The notes: generated by a model not told the origin, from the sequence alone. A DNA stretch of 64,000 nucleotides from Lentihominibacter butyricus (GCF_025567305.1 NZ_JAOQJP010000001.1:186001-250000), one strand, 5' to 3'. Counted from the stretch's first letter, positions 28,026 through 37,413 are shown. Made by a program: numbers and translations.

Positions 28026-29645
28026 ATGAGCATTTTGGAATTATCTTTCTGGTCTATCGTACCACCTCTGCTTACGATTTTTCTCGTGATGAAAACAAAA
28101 AAGATACTGCTTTCGATGGCGGTCGGAATAACGCTTGGATGTTTTCTGCTCGGAAAATTCAATCCGGTAAGCGCACTTGAGCATTTTGAAAGAGTATTTA
28201 TCGGTACTGTTAACGAAGACGGAACCCTGGTGACGGGATCCATAACGACTCCGGATAATCTGATGGTGCTGCTTTCCATGGTGATAATAGGCGCACTCAT
28301 AGGTCTTCTTGTGAAGTCAGGCGGTTCACAGGCATTCGCCGAGTACATGTCAAAGCGCGTTAACAACAAGAAAAAGGCCGGGCTGATGACATGCATCATA
28401 TGCACGCTGCTCATGATCGACGACTACTTTGACAACCTGACTACAGGAGCGACGATGAGAGCGATATCGGACAAGAACAACGTGCCGAGAGAAAAACTCG
28501 CATATTATATAGACTCGACCGTATGCAGCATAAACTCGATATCACCGATATCAAGCTGGTCGGCATTCCTCGCAGGCCTCCTTGCAACAGGTATGGTCGC
28601 TGCGGGCATCGAAGGGAATTCATATCAGCTGCTTCTCCAGTCGATACCGTACAACTTTTTCATAATCGTATGTCTGGTTATGGTGTACTGTGTTGCGGCA
28701 TTCAATCTCAACATCGGCCCTATGGCGCGTGCAGAGAAGAGAGTCCAGACTACAGGCAAGCTGGTAGAGCATTCGTTCAGCGGAGACGAGGACGAAGAGG
28801 CTTCGTATAGCGACCTGATCCCTGCAAAGGGCAAGCCTGCAGACCTGATAATACCTATCGCACTGCTGATATGCCTGGTACTGTTCTTCATGATGTACAC
28901 GGGAGGATTCTTTGAACACCACAGCATAATGCAGACCGTGAGCCAGATGGAAGGTATACGTTCACTGATGTACGGACTCGTGTTCACGATGGTGATAACA
29001 GTTATCTATATGCGTATAAGAAAAGTCGCACCGGTGACAGAGCTGGCAAGCGCAGCCTTTACAGGAGTGAAGTCCATACTTTATGCAAATCTCGTGCTGA
29101 TCCTTGGCTGGACGCTTGGCGGAGTGGCTGAGGGGCTCGGCATTACGCAATTCATGATCTCGGTCTTCCAGGGAAATATCCCGCCTGTTATCACTCCGGC
29201 TATCATGTTCGTGCTCTGTGCGGGGACAGCGTTCGCGATCGGCGGCGGCTGGACTACATTTGCGATCATGATCCCTATCGTCGTGCCGTTTGCAGTGGCA
29301 ACGAATGCTGATCTGCTGATGTGCATATCCGCGATAATCGGCGGGGCAGGGCTCGGAGCTACATGTTCACCTCTGGCAGACACGTCGATAGTTTCGGCAA
29401 CTTCAGGCGAGCTTTCGATCATAGATCATATAAAGACACAGGTCCCTTACTCCCTGGTATGCGGCGTGATCGCACTGGCTGCATATCTAGTCACGGGTAT
29501 TTCGGGAAATCTCGTTTTCGGTTATATCACGGCCGGGGTGCTGTTCGCAGCAAGCCTCACGGTAATGAAAAAGCTCAGCTGCGGAGAAAGAGCGGTATCG
29601 TTCAGTAAAAAGGCGGCAAATGCGGCGGAGCCGGAGTTCGAATGA
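28026..29645 (+). CDS. NhaC-family Na+/H+ antiporter-like transporter (second copy)
   Basis: 539 aa, about 12 membrane segments. MIDDYFDNLTTGATMRAISDKN matches the family's intramembrane Asp motif seen in the first copy as FLDNYFSILGAG, and TCSPLADTSIVSATS matches the later polar motif. A hydrophilic loop lies around residues 240-265. The start at 28026 is set by AAAGGAG nine bases before; a longer upstream frame has no RBS. It lies alone between the yajC terminator and the R1 terminator repeat, so it is a single-gene unit. The substrate or exchanged ion cannot be told; it shares only family-level likeness with the first copy. Confidence 0.86.
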   Translation: MSILELSFWSIVPPLLTIFLVMKTKKILLSMAVGITLGCFLLGKFNPVSALEHFERVFIGTVNEDGTLVTGSITTPDNLMVLLSMVIIGALIGLLVKSGGSQAFAEYMSKRVNNKKKAGLMTCIICTLLMIDDYFDNLTTGATMRAISDKNNVPREKLAYYIDSTVCSINSISPISSWSAFLAGLLATGMVAAGIEGNSYQLLLQSIPYNFFIIVCLVMVYCVAAFNLNIGPMARAEKRVQTTGKLVEHSFSGDEDEEASYSDLIPAKGKPADLIIPIALLICLVLFFMMYTGGFFEHHSIMQTVSQMEGIRSLMYGLVFTMVITVIYMRIRKVAPVTELASAAFTGVKSILYANLVLILGWTLGGVAEGLGITQFMISVFQGNIPPVITPAIMFVLCAGTAFAIGGGWTTFAIMIPIVVPFAVATNADLLMCISAIIGGAGLGATCSPLADTSIVSATSGELSIIDHIKTQVPYSLVCGVIALAAYLVTGISGNLVFGYITAGVLFAASLTVMKKLSCGERAVSFSKKAANAAEPEFE

Positions 29646-29726
29646 TCTCATTGACGATATGTGATCAGCACATAATAAAAAAGTAAATAATTCTCCTAAA
29701 TTCCTACTATATTGTTAAACAACAGC

Positions 29727-29768
29727 AGACTGCTGTGCCGGAGACGGTGCAGCAGTTTTGTCGTATAT
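29727..29768 (+). repeat. R1 repeat, copy 1: 42-bp terminator unit
   Basis: It forms the stem CTGCTGTGCCG-GAGA-CGGTGCAGCAG followed by TTTTGTCG, so it serves as terminator of the preceding transporter gene. The same 42 bp occur without change at 34447-34488. Confidence 0.88.
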
Positions 29769-29819
29769 GTTCATGCGTATTTTGATAAAAAAATATCAAA
29801 AAAATCCATCGCAAGCACC

Positions 29820-29934
29820 GGAATGACCCGTTAGTGACTCGGTAAGTCGCCAACGGGTCGAAATGCTGTTGTCGAAAAAATGCGTTATTTCAATACTTTT
29901 CAGAATTTACAGATGGAATGACCCGCAAATGACT
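29820..29934. promoter_or_regulatory. upstream activator sites of the MFS-EBP-M20 operon
   Basis: Site 1 (29825-29859) is a dyad: GACCCGTT-N3-GACT, 5 bp, AGTC-N3-AACGGGTC. Site 2 (29915-29934) repeats the left half as GGAATGACCCG-N4-TGACT. The two GGAATGACCCG copies are 95 bp apart, about nine DNA turns, and lie roughly 145 and 230 bp before the -12 element. Probable enhancer of the EBP encoded in the operon (inference). Confidence 0.72.
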
Positions 29935-30057
29935 TAAAAATAAACCGGCAGACTTTGTATGAAATTTATCTGCACGATGCACATAAAAATGCTATAATCT
30001 CAGTGATTTCAATATATTCAGACATTCGCAGCGATGCAGATGCATCGAAAAACAGGT

Positions 30058-30074
30058 TTGGCACAGAATTTGCT
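30058..30074 (+). promoter_or_regulatory. sigma-54 (-24/-12) promoter
   Basis: TTGGCACAGAATTTGCT matches the consensus TGGCACR-N4-TTGCW, GG at 30060 and GC at 30072. The MFS start lies 50 bp downstream. Confidence 0.9.
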
Positions 30075-30123
30075 GTATATAAATGTGAATTTATTATTTT
30101 GCATTTTTAGGAGGTTTTTGATT

Positions 30124-31395
30124 ATGAATGACAAAATTCAATTAAAACAGGACGGTCGGTTCTTCTTCGGCTGGTGGATCGTATTTCTGGGGTTCTGCCT
30201 GATGCTGCTGGCATATGTAGGATTCGCATCACTGACAAGCGTGTTTGTTATTCCTGTAACAGAGGCTCTGGGCGTAGGAAGAGGCGAATGGATGCTTTAC
30301 ATGACTATCCAGGCTCTCGTCGGCGTTATCGCATCACCTATACTCGGTAAGCTGATGCAGAAGGGAAGCGTCAAGAAATGGGTCGCTATCGGATGCCTGT
30401 GCGGCGCGGTGGCATATATCATTTTCTCACAGTCGCATTCACTGACAGGATTTTATATCGGCGCTCTGTTTATCGGAGTAGGATTCGTAGCATGTGCTCC
30501 GATGCCTGTGTCGATACTGATCAACTCATGGTTCGGCGGCAAAGTCAAGGGAACTGCATCAGGTATCGCTTTCGTAGGAAGCGGACTCGGCGGATTCATC
30601 CTTTCACCGCTGCTCAACTCGGCTATAGCTGCAGGTGGATATTCAGCAGGATATCTGGTGCTCGCAGGTGTATATCTCATCATACTTCTTCCGTTGACTC
30701 TGCTTCTGGCTGTAAAGAATCCGGAAGACAAGGGATTCAGAAGAATGGGTGAGACCGAAGCAGAAGTAGTGAGCGACGGCAGTGCTTTGGAAAAGAGGGG
30801 AATGACTGCAGGTCAGGCTATGAAGACAGGAGAGTTCTGGCTGGCGATCATCTCGTGCATAATGGTAGTATTCGCATCATCGGCTATACTGATGAATGAC
30901 ATCGGCTACTATGTAGAATGCGGTATCGATACAGCAAAGGCTGCATCATATCACGGCATCATGCTCGGCCTGCTGCTGTTCGGAAAACCGATAATCGGAT
31001 TCGTTACGGACAAGCTCGGCATCAAGGTGAGCGCACCGCTGTCGACATTCATCTTCGCAGCTACATTCCTCGTGATGTTCCTGTTTGGCGGATCACCGGG
31101 AATACTGGTTGCAGGCGTGTGCATCTGCTACTGTCTGGGAGCACCTTCGATCACAGTCGTTCCGCCGCTTCTCGTAAACGGCATGTTCGGAGAGAAGGAC
31201 TACGGGACTCTCGTAGGATACATCAACATGGCAACGTCGATAGGCGGAGCATTCGGAGCTACGATCGCAGCGTTCATATATGATGCTACGGGAAGCTATG
31301 TCGCATTCTGGGGCGTGGCTACGATAGGTGTAGCGATCGCAGCAGTTCTGAGAATAATATGCTTTGCGATTAACAAAAAGAATCATAACTGGTAA
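30124..31395 (+). CDS. MFS transporter (OFA-like)
   Basis: 423 aa, 12 membrane segments. FFFGWWIVFLGFCLM at the N terminus and the loop LGKLMQKGSVKKWVAIG after helix 2 are typical of the oxalate/formate-type major facilitator group. The ATG at 30124 has AGGAGG nine bases upstream; a longer open frame from 30034 overlaps the sigma-54 promoter and is rejected as coding. It is the first gene behind the -24/-12 promoter, followed by the EBP (69 nt) and an M20 hydrolase. Likely imports the substrate or exports the product of that hydrolase; the compound is unknown. Confidence 0.88.
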   Translation: MNDKIQLKQDGRFFFGWWIVFLGFCLMLLAYVGFASLTSVFVIPVTEALGVGRGEWMLYMTIQALVGVIASPILGKLMQKGSVKKWVAIGCLCGAVAYIIFSQSHSLTGFYIGALFIGVGFVACAPMPVSILINSWFGGKVKGTASGIAFVGSGLGGFILSPLLNSAIAAGGYSAGYLVLAGVYLIILLPLTLLLAVKNPEDKGFRRMGETEAEVVSDGSALEKRGMTAGQAMKTGEFWLAIISCIMVVFASSAILMNDIGYYVECGIDTAKAASYHGIMLGLLLFGKPIIGFVTDKLGIKVSAPLSTFIFAATFLVMFLFGGSPGILVAGVCICYCLGAPSITVVPPLLVNGMFGEKDYGTLVGYINMATSIGGAFGATIAAFIYDATGSYVAFWGVATIGVAIAAVLRIICFAINKKNHNW

Positions 31396-31464
31396 AATGA
31401 CATATGATACTGTTCCGTCGCGGCAGTCTGTACAGGCTGCCCGGAGGTATGAAAGGAAGATCAT

Positions 31465-32961
31465 ATGAGAGATATAAAAAGCAGACTGGCTGATATTCTG
31501 TGGATAGACGGCCAGTGCACAGATGAAGAGCTGGCAGAAGCAGTTGAAAAGCTCAAGGCAAACGAGGAAATGCTCAATCTCGCGATAGATAACTCTGTCG
31601 ACAGCTTCAGCATAGCGGACGGCAGAGGAACTTTCCTGAAAGTGAATGATACGTTTACATATTATACAGGCATTTCCAAGGAGGAGATGGAAGGATCAAA
31701 CACTAAAGATATGATAGAAGCGGGCAGCTATGGTCCGGATTCGGCGATACTTCTCGCAATAAAAGAGAGAAAGAGGGTAGCGGTCCTTCAAAACGGCTGC
31801 TCACGCGATCTCAGCGGGAAGAAGTCGAAGGAGGAGCTCATACAGGGTGAAGCGATAGCTATATCCACCCCGATCTTCGACGACAGCGGCGAGCTCAGAT
31901 ATGTCGTTTCGAATGCGCGTTTTCTGCATGAGCTGGAGCTTCTGAAAAAATATCTCGATGATACCAGATACCTGAGCGATCAGGAACAGCTGAAAAATCA
32001 CAAAACGATGATCTGGAAAAGCACGGGGATGAAGAAGATACTCGATCTTGTCAAGGTCATAGCGCCTACGGATTCAAGCGTTATGATCTCCGGCGAAACC
32101 GGGACCGGCAAGAGCATGCTGGCCAGATACATACATGAACAGAGCAGGCGCAGAGATAAAGCGTTTGTGGAGATAAACTGTGCCGCTATACCTGAAAACC
32201 TGATAGAATCCGAGCTCTTCGGTTACGAGAGCGGGGCATTCACAGGAGCCAATGCGAAAGGCAAGAAAGGTCTGATGGAGATAGCGGACGGAGGGACTCT
32301 GTTTCTCGATGAGATAGGCGATATGCCTCTCAGCCTGCAGGCAAAACTGCTTCAGAGTCTGCAGAACAGGACTATCACGAGAGTAGGCGGAGAAAAAACG
32401 ATAAAGGTCGATATCCGCCTGATAACGGCTACGAACATGGATCTGGAGCAGATGGTGGAGGACGGGACATTCAGAAATGAGCTGTACTACAGGATAAATG
32501 TAGTTCCGATACATCTGCCGCTGCTCAGAGAACGACGAGAGGATTTTCAGCTGATAGTCGATGTATCGATGGAGAGATTCACCTCTAAATACGGAAAAGA
32601 AGTGATACTGTCTCAGGAGGCGAGAAAGGCGCTGGAAGGATATTCATGGCCGGGCAATATACGTGAGCTTGAGAATACCGTGGAAAGGCTGGTGGTGACG
32701 AACCGCAACGGCATCATCCTGCCTGCCGACCTTCCTTCCCGCATCATCGAAGAAAACAGACAGTACGGCGGAGGCGTCATGATAGATGATATCATACCGC
32801 TGAAAAAAGCAATGGAAGAAATGGAGAAACAGCTCGTCAGCGCGGCTTACACAAAATACGGGAGCAGCTACAAAGTGGCGGAGGCTCTCGATATAAGCCA
32901 GTCCGCAGCAAGCAGGAAGATAATCAAGTATCTCAGGAACGGCGGTGACGAGAAAGGATGA
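31465..32961 (+). CDS. sigma-54-dependent enhancer-binding regulator (PAS-AAA+-TyrR-like HTH)
   Basis: 498 aa. A short helical N terminus, a PAS-like domain (about 30-145), then AAA+ with Walker A GETGTGKS (210-217), GAFTGA (257-262) and Walker B GGTLFLDEIGD. The C-terminal DNA-binding helix pair reads SSYKVAEALDISQSAASRKI, closer to the TyrR/PrpR type than to the Fis-like HTH of the first EBP. It lies inside the operon it probably controls, between the MFS and M20 genes, so it would be autoregulated once active. The signal is probably a small molecule bound by PAS. The two EBPs have different predicted target sites. Confidence 0.93.
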   Translation: MRDIKSRLADILWIDGQCTDEELAEAVEKLKANEEMLNLAIDNSVDSFSIADGRGTFLKVNDTFTYYTGISKEEMEGSNTKDMIEAGSYGPDSAILLAIKERKRVAVLQNGCSRDLSGKKSKEELIQGEAIAISTPIFDDSGELRYVVSNARFLHELELLKKYLDDTRYLSDQEQLKNHKTMIWKSTGMKKILDLVKVIAPTDSSVMISGETGTGKSMLARYIHEQSRRRDKAFVEINCAAIPENLIESELFGYESGAFTGANAKGKKGLMEIADGGTLFLDEIGDMPLSLQAKLLQSLQNRTITRVGGEKTIKVDIRLITATNMDLEQMVEDGTFRNELYYRINVVPIHLPLLRERREDFQLIVDVSMERFTSKYGKEVILSQEARKALEGYSWPGNIRELENTVERLVVTNRNGIILPADLPSRIIEENRQYGGGVMIDDIIPLKKAMEEMEKQLVSAAYTKYGSSYKVAEALDISQSAASRKIIKYLRNGGDEKG

Positions 32962-32985
32962 TTTGTTGTTACAGAGGTAATTGAC

Positions 32986-34398
32986 ATGAATAGAGAAGAA
33001 AACAAGAAGTGGCTGATAGACTGTATAGAAGACAATAAAGAAGTTTTCTGCGAGGCATCGAAGGCGATCTGGAGCAATCCGGAGCTCGCGATGCAGGAGC
33101 ATTTTGCAGTCGAGACGCTTACCGGACTGCTGGAAAACAGCGGGTTCCGGGTAGAGAAAGGCGTGGCAGGCATGCCGACGGCTTTTGTGGCTGAGTATGG
33201 AGAAGGCAGACCCGTGATCGGATTCAGCGCGGAGTTCGATGCGCTGCCGGGACTTTCACAGAAAAACGATTCGAATTTTCACGATCCTGTAAAGGAAGGC
33301 GCTCCGGGACACGGCTGCGGACACAATCTGCTGTCGATAGGCGGAGTACAGGCAGCCGTAGCTCTGAAAAAACTCATGGAAGAGAAAGATATCAAGGGAA
33401 CAATAAGACTTTTCGGAACACCGGCAGAGGAGATATGCGTAGGCAAGCCATTCATGGCAAAGGCAGGACTGTTCGAAGGTCTGGATGCAGTGGTGGACTG
33501 GCATCCTGCTCACACGAACACCTCCGGATACAGAGACTGCCTGGCGTATTTCAACATCAAATATCATTTCAAAGGAAAGGCAGCTCACGGCAACGCTCCA
33601 TGGAGAGGTGTGAGTGCGCTCGACAGCGCGATGCTCATGGCTCACGCGATCGAGATCATGCGCGAGCATGTGGATCCGGGCAGCAGGGAAGCGCCGACTA
33701 CTATAAACTACGCATTTCCTGACTGCGGCAATGCATATCCGGTAGTGGTGCCTGACAGAGCTGATATCTGGATCGTCGGCAGATTCAATAGCGCCGCGCT
33801 GCTCAAAGACGTGCTGGAAAAAGTGAGAAAGGCTGCAGAGGGGTGCGCGCTGGCGACCGGAACCACGGTAGAAGAGGAGTTCACCACAGCTACTCACAAT
33901 ATGATACCGAACAAGACCATATCAGAAGATATATATGAAAATTTCCAGATCGTCGGAGCTCCGGCATATACGGAAAAGGATCAGGCGGATGCGAAGGAGA
34001 TACAGAAGTCCATGGGCTGCGATGTGACAGGCTATGACGGATTTCTCGAACCGCTCCGGGAGTCGAGTCAGCCTGTGACGGACGCGTCGGAGTACAGCTG
34101 GTTCGCGCCGCTGGGATTTTTCAACGTCGCCCTCAGTCCGTCGGTAGAATGCTCAGGTCACAACTGGGCGGTATGCAGGCTGGCAGGATCGGAAACGGGG
34201 ATGAAGGTCGCAGTGACTGCATCGAAAGTGCTGGCGCTCACGGCTTACGACCTGATGACAGATCCTGAGCTTTTGAAAAAAGCGCAGGAAGAGAATCTGC
34301 AGCGCCTCGGAGGACAGACTTACGAATCGATGATACCTGAAGGCGTAGAGCCGGATCTCGATACGAACCGCGATATCATGGAGAAGTTCCGAGGATAA
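32986..34398 (+). CDS. M20-family amidohydrolase/peptidase (AbgB-like)
   Basis: 470 aa. Metal-binding GHGCGHNLL near 105-113 and the Glu of GTPAEEICVG are the usual M20 ligands; WHPAHTNT gives another His. A dimerisation domain (about 190-310) is inserted in the catalytic domain. Length and order resemble AbgB-type hydrolases that split N-acyl or p-aminobenzoyl amino acids. No signal peptide is present, so it acts in the cytoplasm. As third gene of the sigma-54 operon it likely releases an amino acid from a conjugate imported by the MFS protein (inference). The R1 repeat terminator follows. Confidence 0.9.
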   Translation: MNREENKKWLIDCIEDNKEVFCEASKAIWSNPELAMQEHFAVETLTGLLENSGFRVEKGVAGMPTAFVAEYGEGRPVIGFSAEFDALPGLSQKNDSNFHDPVKEGAPGHGCGHNLLSIGGVQAAVALKKLMEEKDIKGTIRLFGTPAEEICVGKPFMAKAGLFEGLDAVVDWHPAHTNTSGYRDCLAYFNIKYHFKGKAAHGNAPWRGVSALDSAMLMAHAIEIMREHVDPGSREAPTTINYAFPDCGNAYPVVVPDRADIWIVGRFNSAALLKDVLEKVRKAAEGCALATGTTVEEEFTTATHNMIPNKTISEDIYENFQIVGAPAYTEKDQADAKEIQKSMGCDVTGYDGFLEPLRESSQPVTDASEYSWFAPLGFFNVALSPSVECSGHNWAVCRLAGSETGMKVAVTASKVLALTAYDLMTDPELLKKAQEENLQRLGGQTYESMIPEGVEPDLDTNRDIMEKFRG

Positions 34399-34446
34399 AC
34401 AGTACATATACACATACATGATATGAACGATATGACATGAACACAG

Positions 34447-34488
34447 AGACTGCTGTGCCGGAGACGGTGCAGCAGTTTTGTCGTATAT
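34447..34488 (+). repeat. R1 repeat, copy 2: 42-bp terminator unit
   Basis: Identical to 29727-29768. Here it terminates the M20 operon. The two copies bracket the MFS-EBP-M20 module in direct orientation. Confidence 0.88.
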
Positions 34489-34527
34489 ACAGACTGCATC
34501 CATAATATATTATACGGGAGGTGCATT

Positions 34528-34893
34528 ATGGAATTTCTGAGAAAATCATTGAAGGTGTATGCTGCGGCGCTGATCCTTTTCGTGCTGCTCACTCTGGTGC
34601 TGGCTGCAGTGCTCAGATATACAGCTTTCAGCGCCGGTTGGTCGTTTACGGGTCTGCTCGTGATCATGTCTTTAGTCTCTGCCCTCACCGGGATGCTGGA
34701 GGGCAGACTTACGGGGAAAAGGGGAATGCTGACAGGCAGTGCCGCCGCTGCTGTTTTCGTGCTTGTGATAATCCTTGCGGCAGGCGGCATATTCGCAGAC
34801 TCTTTCAGTATGAAAAGCTTCAGCGTGTTCTATCTGATACCTGTTGCAGCGGGGGCAGCGGGCGGGATTTTCGGTGCAAACTCGGGCAGTTAG
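34528..34893 (+). CDS. small membrane protein, TIGR04086-like
   Basis: 121 aa with four hydrophobic segments (about 8-30, 38-58, 67-88, 97-115) and Gly-rich helix ends such as GAAGGIFGANSGS. Size and topology fit the TIGR04086 group, which in Clostridia often lies between yajC and secDF; this gene lies between those two genes here as well, though both gaps have been filled with accessory DNA. Function unknown; the context suggests protein export. GGGAGGTGC precedes the ATG. The stop codon lies within the R2 repeat. Confidence 0.6.
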   Translation: MEFLRKSLKVYAAALILFVLLTLVLAAVLRYTAFSAGWSFTGLLVIMSLVSALTGMLEGRLTGKRGMLTGSAAAAVFVLVIILAAGGIFADSFSMKSFSVFYLIPVAAGAAGGIFGANSGS

Positions 34894-34925
34894 CGGGAAA
34901 TCAGCGGATTTACAGAAAATCGGCG
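34888..34925 (+). repeat. R2 repeat, copy 1 (38 bp)
   Basis: Matches 37661-37698 at 35 of 38 positions, the three differences all transitions, with an unbroken identical core GCGGGAAATCAGCGGATTTA. It overlaps the end of the TIGR04086-like gene. Confidence 0.85.
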
Positions 34926-34954
34926 AGGTTTCGCGACAGACGGCGCAAAGCAGA

Positions 34955-34986
34955 AAATGGCTCTGCACTGTAAGACAGTGAGAGCC
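34955..34986 (-). terminator. terminator of the permease-SDR operon
   Basis: On the minus strand, GGCTCT-CACTGT / ACAGTG-(C)-AGAGCC with a CTT loop and one bulge, followed by ATTTTC. A second GC-rich hairpin (GCCGG / CCGGC) lies just after the SDR stop. Confidence 0.65.
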
Positions 34987-35065
34987 AAAACTGTTGAGAG
35001 GGGGCATATCATAATGCGGCAGCTCCCTCTGTTTTCACGATGTCAGCCGGAAAAGCCGGCATCGA

Positions 35066-35863
35066 TCAGTAATAATGTTTTTTGGGGCCTTTATATTCCT
35101 GGATCGTATTTCCTCCGTCCACAATAAAATCCTGCCCCGTGATGTATGAAGCCTTGTCTGACGCCAGAAAAACGTTCAGATTTGCTATTTCCTCCGGCGT
35201 ACCGCCTCTGCCGGCAGGTGTATTCTCTGCACCGATCTTTTCACTTTCAGTCTGACTGTCAGTGGCGATCCATCCTGGAAGCACATTGTTCACAGTTATA
35301 CCGTATCCTGCAGTCTCTATTGCCAGAGCCTTGCTCATTCCTGTAATGGCTGATTTTGCCGCACCGTATACGGAAGAGCCCGGATTGCTGACTACAGGCC
35401 CTGTTACGGATGAAACATTCACTATCCGTCCGTAACCCTGTGATATCATATGAGGGATCACTTGCCTTGTAACATTGAAAGTTATATTGAGGTTGCGGTC
35501 TATACCGTGGTCCCAGTGCTCATAACTCATGTCTGCGACATGTACAGAAATCTGTGTCTCACCGACCTGTACCATGCCTGCATTGTTGATGAGGATATCG
35601 ATTCTGCCGAACATTCTGATCACGTCATCTGTAAGTTTTTCTACCTGCATGCGATCTGTAAGATCAGCAACATACCCCTTTGCTTCGATACCCTGATCTC
35701 TGAGCTCCTGCGCTCTTTCATAAATACGGTTTGTAGTGGAAACCAGTACTACTTTTCCTCCGTTGAGCCCTATCAGCTTCGCAGTCCAGAAGCCTATACC
35801 CCTGCGGCTTCCTGCTCCGGTGACAAGAGCAACACGTTCGTCGAAATTTATAAATCCGCTCAT
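35066..35863 (-). CDS. SDR-family oxidoreductase
   Basis: 265 aa, classical short-chain dehydrogenase length. The cofactor motif is a variant, TGAGSRRGIGF, with two Arg that would favour NADPH. NNAG is present, and the catalytic Ser-Tyr-Lys are in NVSSVTG and VYGAAKSA. PGWIATDS and the C-terminal DFIVDGG are also typical. It reduces a carbonyl or oxidises an alcohol; the substrate cannot be read. It follows a permease by 15 nt on the minus strand, behind a sigma-54 promoter, so it probably takes part in catabolism of the transported compound (inference). Confidence 0.9.
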   Translation of the reverse strand: MSGFINFDERVALVTGAGSRRGIGFWTAKLIGLNGGKVVLVSTTNRIYERAQELRDQGIEAKGYVADLTDRMQVEKLTDDVIRMFGRIDILINNAGMVQVGETQISVHVADMSYEHWDHGIDRNLNITFNVTRQVIPHMISQGYGRIVNVSSVTGPVVSNPGSSVYGAAKSAITGMSKALAIETAGYGITVNNVLPGWIATDSQTESEKIGAENTPAGRGGTPEEIANLNVFLASDKASYITGQDFIVDGGNTIQEYKGPKKHYY

Positions 35864-35878
35864 GATCTGTATCCTTTT

Positions 35879-37321
35879 TTATTCTTTTGCAAATCCCTGA
35901 CTAAGGTCAGCTTCTTCAGGCTTCACGAGTTTAGTCTTATTGACGATCTTGTGGACTATGAACAGCAGTATGAACGCTATCGCTCCTATGTATGCCACCA
36001 TGAATCCAAGTAATGAGAAATCTTTGTTTACGAAGAACTGCCCGACAACAACTATTATACAAAGCAGCATTGCAATGATCGGACCGAGAGGGAACAGCTT
36101 AGCCTTGTATTTCAGTTCATCAAGAGAATGTCCCTGCGCTGCGAAGGCCTTTCTGAATCTGTAATGGCTGATGGCAATACCGAGCCATGCGATGAAGCCC
36201 GCAACACCTGATGCATTGACAAGCCACAGATATACGGAACCGTCTCCTACGAACGATCCCATGAATGCTGCCATTCCTATGATCGTAGTAACGATGAGCG
36301 CATTGACCGGAACACCTCTTTTGTTGACTTTTTTGAACATCTTAGGTGCTTTACCTTCCATGGCCAGTGAATAAAGCATTCTTGTCGAAGCGAACATTCC
36401 TGAATTGCCACAGGACAGTACAGATGTAAGGATGACTGCATTCATGAGAGATGCTGCAGCGGCAATACCTGCGCGCTGGAATATCAGTGTGAACGGACTC
36501 ACTGATATGTTCTCTATACCGGTGTGAAGAAGATTAGGGTCGTCATATGGAAGCAGGAAACCGATAACAGTGATCGAACCTATGTAAAACAGCATTATAC
36601 GTACAAATACAGTTTTGATAGCTTTTGGTATGCTTTTCTCAGGATCTTTGACTTCACCGGCAGTGATACCTATAAGCTCGGTTCCCTGGAAAGAGAAACC
36701 TGCTATCATGAATATCCCTATGATCGCAGCGAATCCTCCCGGGAATGGCGCCTCACCTTTTGTCCAGTTGCTGAATCCCGGTGACGTCCCGCCCATTATG
36801 CCGAAAATCATGAGGATTCCCACGATTAGGAATACGATGATCGTAACGACTTTGATCCCGGCAAACCAGAATTCACTCTCGCCGTATGCGCCGACCGAGA
36901 AGTAGTTTAGCAGGAACAGTATCGCAAGGAACAGGGCACTCCATATTAGCGAGTTGGAATCAGGCATCCAGTATTTTATTACTATAGCCGCAGCTTCAAG
37001 TTCGGCGGCGACAGTGATCGCCCAGTTGTACCAGTAGTTCCACCCGAGTGCAAAACCCAGTGACGGGTCTACGAATTTCGAGGCATAAGTCTCGAAGGAT
37101 CCTGTTACCGGCATGTATGTAGACATTTCGCCGAGACTTGTCATAAGGAAAAATACCATTATAGCTATACCGCCATAAGCAATAAGTGCACCGCCGGGGC
37201 CTGCTTCATGAAGAGAGCCTCCGGTAGCTACAAACAGTCCTGTCCCGATAGCTCCTCCGATTGCTATCATGTTTACATGACGGACTTTCAATCCTCGTTT
37301 GAGCTCATTGTTTTCTTTCAT
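35879..37321 (-). CDS. APC-family amino acid permease (GabP/LysP group)
   Basis: 480 aa, 12 membrane segments. LKVRHVNMIAIGGAIGTGLF is the standard N terminus of the amino acid/GABA permease group, and FAGFSFQGTELIGITAGE-like residues in helix 6 (read here as IAGFSFQGTELIGITAG) are conserved. The start is set by AGGAGG before ATG 37321; a longer frame has no RBS. First gene of a leftward pair with an SDR gene; a -24/-12 promoter lies about 80 bp upstream and a palindrome 100 bp further. This links it to the other two sigma-54 cassettes. Confidence 0.92.
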   Translation of the reverse strand: MKENNELKRGLKVRHVNMIAIGGAIGTGLFVATGGSLHEAGPGGALIAYGGIAIMVFFLMTSLGEMSTYMPVTGSFETYASKFVDPSLGFALGWNYWYNWAITVAAELEAAAIVIKYWMPDSNSLIWSALFLAILFLLNYFSVGAYGESEFWFAGIKVVTIIVFLIVGILMIFGIMGGTSPGFSNWTKGEAPFPGGFAAIIGIFMIAGFSFQGTELIGITAGEVKDPEKSIPKAIKTVFVRIMLFYIGSITVIGFLLPYDDPNLLHTGIENISVSPFTLIFQRAGIAAAASLMNAVILTSVLSCGNSGMFASTRMLYSLAMEGKAPKMFKKVNKRGVPVNALIVTTIIGMAAFMGSFVGDGSVYLWLVNASGVAGFIAWLGIAISHYRFRKAFAAQGHSLDELKYKAKLFPLGPIIAMLLCIIVVVGQFFVNKDFSLLGFMVAYIGAIAFILLFIVHKIVNKTKLVKPEEADLSQGFAKE

Positions 37322-37396
37322 AACAAAAAACCTCCTGTAACATAAAATAATCAGATACAATTACAATAATAATTCTCTATCCCGAATATTTTTTAA

Positions 37397-37413
37397 AGCA
37401 ACAAATATGCCAA
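37397..37413 (-). promoter_or_regulatory. sigma-54 (-24/-12) promoter of permease-SDR
   Basis: On the minus strand, TTGGCATATTTGTTGCT fits TGGCAYR-N4-TTGCW with the same 12-bp GG-to-GC distance as the other two sites (GG at 37411, GC at 37399). Confidence 0.87.

Noticed and set aside
30034..30123. N-terminal extension of the MFS transporter
   Set aside because: It would begin upstream of the sigma-54 promoter; AGGAGG marks 30124.
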